The translations under genes and the position numbers were made by a program. A stretch of 7,247 nt of DNA, from positions 1 to 7,247 of the forward strand of contig JBILMZ010000179.1 in NCBI GenBank assembly GCA_044375275.1. Reading direction: 5' to 3'. The DNA comes from SZUA-430 sp044375275. GTDB taxonomy: Bacteria > Pseudomonadota > Alphaproteobacteria > Micropepsales > Micropepsaceae. Below are positions 1-6,341 of the stretch, one piece after another (positions within the stretch are counted from its first letter, which is position 1; every line of letters starts with the position of its first letter). Below the pieces are notes generated by a model. The model saw only the letters and a list, made by a program, of their open reading frames with translations. It was not told the origin of the DNA and made no database searches.

Positions 1-100
1 CCTCGAGTTCGAGGTCCCGGACGAACACGTGGCGGATCCGCCGCTTGGCGTCGGCGATCCGGAAGGGTTGAGCCTGCAAACGTTCTTTCGACACGTCCAT
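1..100 (-). CDS. folB: Dihydroneopterin aldolase (FolB), N-terminal 33 codons only
   Basis: FolB converts 7,8-dihydroneopterin to 6-hydroxymethyl-dihydropterin and glycolaldehyde in cytosolic folate synthesis. Only the N-terminus lies in the window; the gene runs off the left edge. Translating the minus strand from the ATG at 100-98 gives a short polar leader and then the segment IRHVFVRDLELE, which resembles the first beta strand of alphaproteobacterial FolB proteins just before their conserved 'xIGV' motif. The start is supported by a GGAG Shine-Dalgarno sequence inside the end of the upstream SDR gene. Only one base separates that gene's TGA from this ATG, so the two are probably translationally coupled. 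A pteridine-reductase-like neighbour agrees with a folate role. The catalytic residues lie outside the window, so the assignment rests on this short match and on context. Confidence 0.6.
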   Translation of the reverse strand, partial: MDVSKERLQAQPFRIADAKRRIRHVFVRDLELE

Positions 101-101
101 G

Positions 102-845
102 TCACTCCACAAAGTCGCTGGGAGACCAGGACAAATGCTGGCCACTATCGACGGCAATCATTTGCCCGGTCACCGAGGCTGCGTTCACAAGATACAGCAC
201 TGCTGCCGCTATGTCCTCCGGTCCGGATGGGCGTTGCAGCAGCGTGGAATGCACCTGCCGGTCGAAATTCGCCTGGCTCTGGTGCGAGGCCTTGAGGGCA
301 GGACCCGGCGCCACGGCATTGACGCGGATGCGCGGCGCCAGCGATTGCGCCATGGTTTGCGTCAGCGTCCACAGGCCCACCTTGGAGACCGTATAGGACA
401 TGAACTGGGGCGTGAGCCGGAGGACTGACTGGTCAATCAGGTTGATAATGCATCCGCTCATCGCGTCCGGGAGGCGCTTCGCAAATTGCTGCGACAGCAC
501 CAGCGGCGCACGCAGGTTGATGTTGAGGTGGCGGTCCCAGCTCGCGCGCGACGCCGTCTCGAGCCGATCATCCTCGAATACCGAGGCAGAATTCACAAGC
601 ACCGTGACGGGACCACCAGCCGCTTCTGCACGCGCGACGACGCTTTCAACCTCGCTTTCATGCGCAAGGTCAGCCTTCACCAGCACGCATTTGCGGCCGA
701 GCTGCCTGACCGCCTCTGACAGCTGCTGCGCGTCGGCTTCACTGGACAGATGGTGGGCGGCAATGTCCCAGCCGTTTCGCGCCAGCTGCAGCGCGATCTC
801 GCGTCCCAGCCGTTTGGCTGCGCCTGTGACAAGGGCAACGCTCAT
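102..845 (-). CDS. SDR-family oxidoreductase, pteridine reductase / FolM-like
   Basis: This 247-residue protein is a classical short-chain dehydrogenase/reductase with a Rossmann fold. The nucleotide-binding motif TGAAKRLG (residues 7-14) has the TGxxxRxG form typical of NADPH-dependent pteridine reductases (PTR1, FolM) instead of the usual TGxxxGxG. NSAS at 85-88 replaces the common NNAG. The catalytic Tyr151 and Lys155 form YTVSK. The position normally held by catalytic Ser is Asp138 (INLIDQS), a substitution also known in PTR1. A PG motif follows at 180-181, and the C-terminal GQMIAVDSGQHL segment is typical of this group. The likely role is reduction of dihydrobiopterin, dihydromonapterin or dihydrofolate-type pterins in the cytosol. 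Its ATG overlaps the TGA of the aldolase gene in an ATGA, and folB follows one base after its stop. A less likely alternative, suggested only by the operon, is reduction of the aldehyde made by the upstream aldolase. Confidence 0.8.
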   Translation of the reverse strand: MSVALVTGAAKRLGREIALQLARNGWDIAAHHLSSEADAQQLSEAVRQLGRKCVLVKADLAHESEVESVVARAEAAGGPVTVLVNSASVFEDDRLETASRASWDRHLNINLRAPLVLSQQFAKRLPDAMSGCIINLIDQSVLRLTPQFMSYTVSKVGLWTLTQTMAQSLAPRIRVNAVAPGPALKASHQSQANFDRQVHSTLLQRPSGPEDIAAAVLYLVNAASVTGQMIAVDSGQHLSWSPSDFVE

Positions 846-1549
846 TCATCTTCTCCTGGCTCAGCTTGGAGCCCATAGGTACGGAACTTCTCCAGCACCT
901 GCTTCATGTCGCGGCTGCCGAGAATGTGGGGACGGCCCGCCTGCAATGCAATCAGGTATTGGGCGGCCAGCGCTTCAAGCTCCTGTGCCCGCTCAAAGGC
1001 CTGCGCAATGTCGCGACCAAGCACGATGGCACCGTGATTGGCGAGCAGGCAGGCCTGGCGCCGACCAAGCGCCTTGAGGGCATGACGGGCAAGTGCCTCG
1101 GTTCCGTAGGTCGCATAGGGCGCACACGCAACGCGGTCTCCGCCAAATGCAGCAACCATGTAGTGGAACGCAGGAATGTCACGTCGCAGGCAGGAAAGCG
1201 CTGTCGCGTTGATCGAATGCGTATGCACGATGGCTTCGGCATCCGCCCGTGAAGCATAGATATCCAGATGCATCCGCCACTCGCTCGACGGCGCACGCTG
1301 CCCGGCTGGAACACTTCCGTCTGCGAGGACCTCGACAATGTCTGCCGCCGCAATCGATCTATAGGGCATTCCGGTGGGCGTAATGAGCATGCCGCCTGGC
1401 ACACGGACCGACATGTTTCCGCTGCGCCCGGGCGAGAGCGCGGTCTCCGTCATTTCACGGCAGAACGCCACGAGTGAACTGCGCGGCTTCGATGCTTCAG
1501 GCGCGCCCACCCGCTTTCGGCCAGATGCACCGGTTACACGGCGGCGCAT
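842..1549 (-). CDS. ald2: Class II (FucA-type) aldolase, probable 5-methylthioribulose-1-phosphate aldolase
   Basis: Probable zinc-dependent aldolase cleaving 5-methylthioribulose-1-phosphate to DHAP and 2-(methylthio)acetaldehyde, the last step of the MTA-DHAP shunt. From this start the protein has 235 residues and closely resembles E. coli L-fuculose-phosphate aldolase along its length. Visible motifs are SGN (43-45), a phosphate-binding MLITPTGMPY segment (54-63), SSEWR with catalytic Glu90, zinc ligands His109, His111 and His172, and active-site Tyr130. The spacing Glu-His (19), His-Tyr (19) and Tyr-His (42) matches FucA E73, H92, H94, Y113 and H155. Tyr225 in KFRTYGL matches FucA Tyr209. 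Location directly after mtnA points to the methylthio sugar as substrate; L-fuculose-phosphate activity or an MtnB-type dehydratase are alternatives. The start is uncertain. ATG at 1549 (12 bases after the mtnA stop) fits family length. ATG at 1615 has a better GGAG at 1624-1627 but would add 22 atypical residues and overlap mtnA by 55 bases. A GTG at 1510 is also possible. Confidence 0.85.
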   Translation of the reverse strand: MRRRVTGASGRKRVGAPEASKPRSSLVAFCREMTETALSPGRSGNMSVRVPGGMLITPTGMPYRSIAAADIVEVLADGSVPAGQRAPSSEWRMHLDIYASRADAEAIVHTHSINATALSCLRRDIPAFHYMVAAFGGDRVACAPYATYGTEALARHALKALGRRQACLLANHGAIVLGRDIAQAFERAQELEALAAQYLIALQAGRPHILGSRDMKQVLEKFRTYGLQAEPGEDE

Positions 1550-1560
1550 CAAGGCCCGGT

Positions 1561-2655
1561 TCACTTCTGGCGCTCCGGAAACAGCCCCTGCAACCCGTCG
1601 CGGGTCGCGCGGCATAGGCCCCGCTCCGTGATCAACCCGGTGACAAGGCGCGCAGGCGTCACATCGAAGGCAGGGTTGGCCGCAGGGCTCCCCGGTGAGG
1701 TGATCTCGACAAACTGGGTCGTCCCGTCGTGGAGGCGTCCGAGCACATGCGTGACCTCGCGCGATGACCGCAACTCGATCTCGATGTCGCTCAGGCCATC
1801 GTCGATGGCCCAGTCAATCGTTGAAGAGGGAAGCGCCACATAGAACGGCACCTTGTTGTCGAACGCCGCAAGGGCTTTCAGGTAGGTGCCAATCTTGTTG
1901 GCGACATCACCATTGGCAGTAGTGCGGTCCGTGCCGACAATGCACATGTCCACTTGGCCATGCTGCATGTAGTGCCCGCCGGCATTGTCCACGATGATGG
2001 TGTGCTTGACGCCATGAGCACCGAGTTCATAGGCCGTCAGCGACCCGCCCTGGTTCCGGGGACGCGTTTCGTCCACCCAGACGTGAACGGGAATGCCGGC
2101 ATCATGCGCCATGTAGATGGGAGAAAGCGCCGTTCCCCAATCCACGCAGGCAAGCCACCCGGCATTGCAGTGTGTCAGGATGTTGACAGGCTCCCCGCCC
2201 TTCCGGCCGGCAATCTCCCTGATGACTTCGAGGCCATGCCGGCCAATGGCTTCATTGGTGGCAACGTCCTGGTCACACAGGGCGCTCGCCCGCGCATAGG
2301 CCGCTTCGGCGCGACGCTCGACGGGCACGGGCTGGACGGCCTGCATCATCTGGTCGAGCGCCCACTTCAGATTGATCGCCGTGGGCCGCGTCGCGACGAG
2401 CGTCTTGTAGCCCCGTTCAAGGGACTTGTCGGACGGATCATGGCGAAGCGCCATGCACAGACCATAGGCGGCAGTCGCGCCGATCAGCGGCGCCCCACGC
2501 ACGACCATGGTCGTGATGGCGATGGCCGCGTCCTCGAGCGACCGGAGCGGCTTCGTGACAAAATCAAAGGGCAGCCTGGTCTGGTCGATGACCTCGACCG
2601 TCCATCCATCAGCAGAAACCCAGATCGTGCGATAGGCGCGCCCGTGTATCTTCAT
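1561..2655 (-). CDS. mtnA: S-methyl-5-thioribose-1-phosphate isomerase
   Basis: Isomerises the aldose 5-methylthioribose-1-phosphate to the ketose 5-methylthioribulose-1-phosphate in the cytosol. The 364-residue length is normal for MtnA. Visible signatures are MVVRGAPLIGATAAYG (50-65), the catalytic cysteine in THCNAG (Cys163), DETRPRNQG (195-203), catalytic Asp243 in GTDR, the NGDVANKIGT block (248-257) and the C-terminal FDVTPARLVTG segment. Cys163 and Asp243 are 80 residues apart, as are Cys160 and Asp240 of the Bacillus subtilis enzyme. These features separate it from the related eIF2B alpha/ribose-1,5-bisphosphate isomerase proteins. It starts at an ATG six bases after the apt stop, and the Shine-Dalgarno sequence is weak (an AAGGG inside the apt tail), consistent with translational coupling. 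Its product would feed the class II aldolase encoded next. Confidence 0.95.
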   Translation of the reverse strand: MKIHGRAYRTIWVSADGWTVEVIDQTRLPFDFVTKPLRSLEDAAIAITTMVVRGAPLIGATAAYGLCMALRHDPSDKSLERGYKTLVATRPTAINLKWALDQMMQAVQPVPVERRAEAAYARASALCDQDVATNEAIGRHGLEVIREIAGRKGGEPVNILTHCNAGWLACVDWGTALSPIYMAHDAGIPVHVWVDETRPRNQGGSLTAYELGAHGVKHTIIVDNAGGHYMQHGQVDMCIVGTDRTTANGDVANKIGTYLKALAAFDNKVPFYVALPSSTIDWAIDDGLSDIEIELRSSREVTHVLGRLHDGTTQFVEITSPGSPAANPAFDVTPARLVTGLITERGLCRATRDGLQGLFPERQK

Positions 2656-2661
2656 CCGCGT

Positions 2662-3189
2662 TCAGTGCCCTTCGAACTCGACGAGCGAAAGCACGGTCTT
2701 TCCGAGCTTCTCCAGGCGATCACGCCCCTTGAGCTCCGGCAGGTCGATGATGAAGCTGCAGCCAACGACCTTTCCACCCACCTTCTCGATGAGACGAATT
2801 GCGGCTTCGGCCGTACCGCCGGTCGCGATCAGGTCATCGACGAGCAACACCTGCTCCCCCGGCTTGATCGCGTCTTCATGGATCTCGACTGTGTCGGTAC
2901 CGTACTCAAGCTCGTAGCGTTGCTGGATCGTGCGCCAGGGCAGCTTCCCCTTCTTTCGAACCGGAACAAAGCCCACGGATAGCTGGTGCGCCACGGCGCC
3001 AGCCAGGATGAAGCCGCGGGCCTCGATGCCAACCACTTTGTCGATGCGCGTGCCCGCATAGGGCTGCACCAGTCGGTCGACCGTGGTCCGAAATGCACGC
3101 GCGTTGCCGAAGAGCGTGGTGACATCCCGGAACATGATGCCGGGCTTTGGATAGTCGGGAATGGTGCGAATGACTGACTTGATATCCAT
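2662..3189 (-). CDS. apt: Adenine phosphoribosyltransferase
   Basis: Transfers the phosphoribosyl group of PRPP to adenine, giving AMP and pyrophosphate. It is a cytosolic type I phosphoribosyltransferase of normal length (175 residues). The N-terminal segment IPDYPKPGIMFRDVTTL (10-26) is the usual APRT start. VVGIEARGF (52-60) and RKKGKLP (78-84) follow. The PRPP loop is VLLVDDLIATGGT (114-126), with the two acidic residues and the TGGT turn intact. The ATG lies three bases after the mtnP stop, with GAGG about 12 bases upstream inside the mtnP tail. Placed between mtnP and mtnA, it would recycle the adenine that MtnP releases and pull the phosphorolysis forward. Confidence 0.96.
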   Translation of the reverse strand: MDIKSVIRTIPDYPKPGIMFRDVTTLFGNARAFRTTVDRLVQPYAGTRIDKVVGIEARGFILAGAVAHQLSVGFVPVRKKGKLPWRTIQQRYELEYGTDTVEIHEDAIKPGEQVLLVDDLIATGGTAEAAIRLIEKVGGKVVGCSFIIDLPELKGRDRLEKLGKTVLSLVEFEGH

Positions 3190-3192
3190 GGC

Positions 3193-4071
3193 TCAGGCTT
3201 TCCTCAGGACACGACCGGCGACAGCGTCCAGTTTGGCGACAAGGGCGGCATCACGCTTTTCCGGTGCCGTGATGAGGGCAGTATCGAGTGTGGTCTCGAT
3301 ATTGAGCGGCGAAGGCGTTCGCTTGGGGCCGAGCAAGGGGGCAAGCGCCTTGAGAAGCGCGCGCGCATTTTCTGCATTGCCGTTCAGGACCTTGATCACC
3401 TGCTCCACCGTCACGTGGTCATGGTCCTGATGCCAGCAGTCATAGTCCGTGACCATCGCCACGATCCCGTAGGGCAACTCGGCCTCGCGTGCGAGTTTGG
3501 CTTCCGGCATCGCCGTCATGCCGATCACGCTGCAACCCCACGAACGGTACAGGTTCGACTCGGCAAAAGTAGAAAACTGCGGGCCTTCCATCGCGAGATA
3601 GGTCCCACCGACAACATGCTTGATGCCCGCCTGCTTGGCGGCCGCCGACATGGCACTGACAAGCCGCGGGCACACGGGATGCGCCATGGACACGTGGGCG
3701 ACAAATCCGGGACCGAAGAAGGACTTCTCGCGCGCGAAGGTGCGGTCGATGAACTGGTCTGCCAGCACGAATGATCCCGGCGGCAGCTCTTCCTTGAGCG
3801 AGCCGCAGGCCGAGACGGAAATCACGTCGGTGACCCCCACCCGCTTCAGGGCATCGATGTTGGCGCGATAATTGATGGAGCTGGGCGACTGGACGTGGCC
3901 GCGCCCGTGCCGGGGCAGGAACACCATGTCGACGCCGGAAAGCCGGCCGAACAGCAATTCGTCCGACGGTTCACCCCAGGGCGAACGGACCCGCTCCCAG
4001 CGCGCATTTTCGAGGCCGTCGACACCGTAGACGCCACTGCCGCCAATCACGCCAAGTACTGTGTTTCCCAT
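3193..4071 (-). CDS. mtnP: S-methyl-5'-thioadenosine phosphorylase
   Basis: Phosphorolyses 5'-methylthioadenosine to adenine and 5-methylthioribose-1-phosphate. The 292-residue protein belongs to the PNP/MTAP family of trimeric phosphorylases. Visible motifs are GVIGGSGVYG (7-16), the phosphate-binding LPRHGRGH (52-59), SACGSLKEE (87-95), MEGPQFST (161-168), GMTAMPEAKLAREAE (184-198) and TDYDCW (208-213). The Asp pair in TDYD (209, 211) is the MTAP-type base-recognition signature that favours adenine; inosine/guanosine PNPs carry Asn at this site. The ATG start has GAAGGGG at 4080-4086 with an 8-base spacer. This is the first gene of the minus-strand operon with apt, mtnA, ald2, the SDR gene and folB, about 146 bp after petC. 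Confidence 0.95.
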   Translation of the reverse strand: MGNTVLGVIGGSGVYGVDGLENARWERVRSPWGEPSDELLFGRLSGVDMVFLPRHGRGHVQSPSSINYRANIDALKRVGVTDVISVSACGSLKEELPPGSFVLADQFIDRTFAREKSFFGPGFVAHVSMAHPVCPRLVSAMSAAAKQAGIKHVVGGTYLAMEGPQFSTFAESNLYRSWGCSVIGMTAMPEAKLAREAELPYGIVAMVTDYDCWHQDHDHVTVEQVIKVLNGNAENARALLKALAPLLGPKRTPSPLNIETTLDTALITAPEKRDAALVAKLDAVAGRVLRKA

Positions 4072-4217
4072 GCCTGAGACCCCTTCAAAATCGCCGCGTT
4101 TTTAGCACCTGCCCACATGCGTGCAACGGAATTCCTTGGCAACGCCCGCGCTGGAACTCAAAAGGGGCCGACTTTCGTCGACCCCTTTGGTGTGACCATG
4201 GCGTTTTGCACGACTGT
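4072..4217 (-). promoter_or_regulatory. Intergenic region: petC 3' end and mtnP promoter region
   Basis: This is the only sizeable gap on the minus strand. It holds a hairpin close to petC (listed separately) and then about 90 bases before mtnP. A weak sigma70-like candidate is TTGCAC (4126-4121), a 16-base spacer, and TAAAAA (4104-4099). It would start transcription near 4092 and give a short leader ending in the GAAGGGG ribosome site. The match is poor (3 of 6 and 4 of 6 consensus bases), so only the region, not the exact boxes, is well supported. Confidence 0.35.
4161..4188 (-). terminator. Rho-independent-like terminator hairpin after petC
   Basis: On the minus strand the 12-base arm at 4188-4177 (AAAGGGGTCGAC) pairs with 4172-4161 (GTCGGCCCCTTT) around a GAAA tetraloop, with one G-U wobble. 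The same pair is an A-C mismatch in plus-strand RNA, so the hairpin is better formed on the minus strand, in line with the direction of the pet operon. It begins about 29 bases after the petC stop. The U-tract is short: only four T residues, three of which also form the stem base. Termination may therefore be incomplete, or the hairpin may mainly stabilise the 3' end. Confidence 0.7.
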
Positions 4218-5015
4218 TCAGTGGTCGACGTCTTTCCACTGACGCTTGTAGGCAAAGTACAGGATGACTGACAGGAACACGAGGAAGATGAAAACCTTCA
4301 CGCCCAGTTCCTTGCGCGCTTCCATGTGGGGCTCAGCCGCCCACGTCATGAAGGCGACCACGTCCTTGGCCATCTGCTGCTTGGTTGCAGGCGGATTTCC
4401 ATCAGGCCACGTCACCTGGCCATCCGACGCGATCGGCGGCGGCATGGCGATCTGGTGGCCTGCGAAGTACTCATTGTAATAGAGACCTTCAAGCACGATG
4501 AAACTGGCCGGAGGCTCCGAATACCCAACGAGCAACGAGTACAGGTAGTCAGGGCCCTCGCCGTCAATACCGTGCGCACGGGCCTTCGCGATGACGGAAA
4601 GATCCGGCGGCAGTGCATTGTTGTTGGCTGCGCGAGCTGCCTTGTCATTGGGATAGGGCGACGGGAAGCGGTCGGCCACAGTGCCCGGACGCATGATGCT
4701 TTCGCCATTATCGTCGAGAGCCGGAACCTGAACGGCTGCGGCAAGGGCCTTGGCTTGCGCCGCCGTGAATTCAGGACCACCTGGCTGCGCAAGGTTGCGG
4801 AAAGAGAGAAGGCGTGCGCCATGACAGGCGGCGCAGACTTCTTTGTACACCTGATAGCCACGCTGCAGCTGCTGGCGGTCGAACGTCCCGAAGGGACCTT
4901 CCCAGCTCCATTGCTGCTTCTCGGGATGCTTCGGTTCCGTGTCTCCCCCGCCCGCAGCGAAGGCCTGTCCGACGAACGAAAGGGCGAGGATGGATGCGAT
5001 TGCTAGGATTCTCAT
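4218..5015 (-). CDS. petC: Cytochrome c1, heme subunit of the bc1 complex
   Basis: Cytochrome c1 carries electrons from the Rieske protein to soluble or membrane-bound cytochrome c on the periplasmic face of the bc1 complex. From the ATG at 5015 the protein has 265 residues: a Sec signal peptide (about 1-20, ending AFA before AGGG), the heme-c site CAACH (Cys61, Cys64, His65), an ADRFPSPYPN block (114-123), NNNALPPDLS (131-140), the probable axial Met191 in HQIAMPPP, and one C-terminal membrane anchor (about 237-256) followed by a basic tail. The start was chosen because an 18-codon upstream extension would mask the signal peptide, while AAGGAGG sits 5 bases before this ATG. The gene follows petB by 10 bases and is last in the operon. 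Confidence 0.96.
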   Translation of the reverse strand: MRILAIASILALSFVGQAFAAGGGDTEPKHPEKQQWSWEGPFGTFDRQQLQRGYQVYKEVCAACHGARLLSFRNLAQPGGPEFTAAQAKALAAAVQVPALDDNGESIMRPGTVADRFPSPYPNDKAARAANNNALPPDLSVIAKARAHGIDGEGPDYLYSLLVGYSEPPASFIVLEGLYYNEYFAGHQIAMPPPIASDGQVTWPDGNPPATKQQMAKDVVAFMTWAAEPHMEARKELGVKVFIFLVFLSVILYFAYKRQWKDVDH

Positions 5016-5020
5016 GGCGC

Positions 5021-5028
5021 CCTCCTTA
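5021..5028 (-). promoter_or_regulatory. Strong ribosome binding site of petC, overlapping the petB stop
   Basis: The minus-strand sequence TAAGGAGG contains the petB stop codon TAA and a near-perfect Shine-Dalgarno sequence five bases before the petC ATG. It fixes the petC start at 5015 and suggests stop-and-restart coupling between the two subunits. Confidence 0.8.
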
Positions 5029-6330
5029 CCCGTTCGCTTTCGCGGGTGTGCCTGCACCATTTTTGGCAAGCACCGCCGTGGCTATGCTTTCGGGAACTGG
5101 CAATGGCTTTTCCATGGTGCTGACTATCGGAGTTATCACGAAGAAGTGCAGGAAGTAGTAGAAGGTGCAGATCTGCGTCAGCAACAGCTTTGAGATCGGC
5201 AGGGTAAGGCCGAAATAGAACTCGAAGTTGCCGTCAGGCGTCTGTGCCCCAAGCATTCCCAGGATCCAGATCACACCCACGAGAACGAAAAGCAGTTGGC
5301 GCATGATGGGACGGAACTTGCTCGAGCGGACATGGCTGCGATCCAGCCATGGCAGGAATGCCCACACCACGATCGCACCGAACATGAGCACGACACCAAG
5401 GAGTTTGTCCGGTACCGAACGCAGGATTGCGTAGAGCGGCAGATAATACCACTCAGGCACGATGTGCGACGGCGTCACCAGGCGATCAGCGGGAATATAG
5501 TTGTCGGCGTGGCCCAGGAAATTGGGCGCAAAGAAAATGAAATACGAGAAGAACAACACGAACAGGGCCACCGCAAACAGGTCCTTGATCGTGTAGTATG
5601 GGTGAAAGGGAACCGTGTCTGCCGGCCCCTTCACATCTATGCCAAGAGGATTGTTGTTGCCGGGAACGTGAAGCGCCCAGATGTGCAGTACGACCACGCC
5701 AGCGATCACGAACGGCAGCAGGTAGTGCAACGAGAAGAACCGCTGAAGCGTCGAGTTGTCGACGGCAAACGAACCCCACAGCCACTGCGTGATGGCAGAG
5801 CCAACACCCGGGATGACCTGATCGATGGAACTGAAGAAGTTCGTGATCACGGTCGCGCCCCAGAAGGACATCTGCCCCCACGGCAGGGTGTAACCGAGGA
5901 AACCTGTCGCCATCATGAGCAGGTAGATTACGATTCCGAGGAGCCAGAGCACCTCTCTGGGCGCCTTGTAGGACCCGTAATAAAGCCCGCGGAAAATGTG
6001 AATGTATACGGCGATGAAAAACATCGACGCGCCATTCGAGTGTATGTACCGAATGAGCCATCCATAATTCACGTCGCGCATGATGCGCTCGACGCTGTCA
6101 AAGGCCATCGTTTCGTGCGGGATGTAGTGCATTGCCAGAACGATGCCCGACACGATCTGAACCACCAGCATGAAGGTCAGAATGCCGCCGAAAGTGAACC
6201 AGAAGTTCAGATTCTTCGGTGTCGGGAAATGAAGAATGGACTCATCCACGAGGCGGATGATGGGCAGCCGCGAGTCCAGCCACTTCGAGAACCGAGACTT
6301 CGGTTGATAACTGTAGTTGCCGTGCGCCAT
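5026..6330 (-). CDS. petB: Cytochrome b subunit of the bc1 complex
   Basis: The membrane subunit that holds hemes bL and bH and the Qo and Qi quinone sites. From the ATG at 6330 it has 434 residues and several hydrophobic segments consistent with the eight-helix cytochrome b of alphaproteobacteria, not the split b6/subunit IV form. The four heme ligands are visible as two pairs 14 residues apart: His97 and His111 (IHSNGAS, YIHIFRG), then His202 and His216 (LHYLLP, VLHIWALH). The Qo site shows GYTLPWGQMSFWGATVITN (146-164) and the PEWY motif (292-295). Longer in-frame starts upstream would run into petA and add a non-conserved leader, so the ATG 11 bases after the petA stop is preferred. Its ribosome site is weak (AAGAAG), consistent with coupling to petA. 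Confidence 0.97.
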   Translation of the reverse strand: MAHGNYSYQPKSRFSKWLDSRLPIIRLVDESILHFPTPKNLNFWFTFGGILTFMLVVQIVSGIVLAMHYIPHETMAFDSVERIMRDVNYGWLIRYIHSNGASMFFIAVYIHIFRGLYYGSYKAPREVLWLLGIVIYLLMMATGFLGYTLPWGQMSFWGATVITNFFSSIDQVIPGVGSAITQWLWGSFAVDNSTLQRFFSLHYLLPFVIAGVVVLHIWALHVPGNNNPLGIDVKGPADTVPFHPYYTIKDLFAVALFVLFFSYFIFFAPNFLGHADNYIPADRLVTPSHIVPEWYYLPLYAILRSVPDKLLGVVLMFGAIVVWAFLPWLDRSHVRSSKFRPIMRQLLFVLVGVIWILGMLGAQTPDGNFEFYFGLTLPISKLLLTQICTFYYFLHFFVITPIVSTMEKPLPVPESIATAVLAKNGAGTPAKANG

Positions 6331-6341
6331 GACTTCTTGTC

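Noticed and set aside
400..1077. Plus-strand frame (225 codons) opposite the SDR and aldolase genes
   Set aside because: Shadow frame, rich in Arg, Ser and Ala, across a gene junction that is well explained on the minus strand.
1550..1615. Longer aldolase start at the ATG at 1615
   Set aside because: It has a good GGAG, but the extra 22 residues do not look like family sequence and overlap the end of mtnA by 55 bases. It is kept as an alternative in the gene entry.
1954..2982. Plus-strand open frame (342 codons) opposite mtnA and apt
   Set aside because: It spans two recognised genes on the other strand and shows no domain or plausible ribosome site.
5016..5069. Upstream extension of petC to an ATG at 5069
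   Set aside because: It would place a basic leader before the signal peptide and ignore the near-perfect Shine-Dalgarno sequence before 5015.
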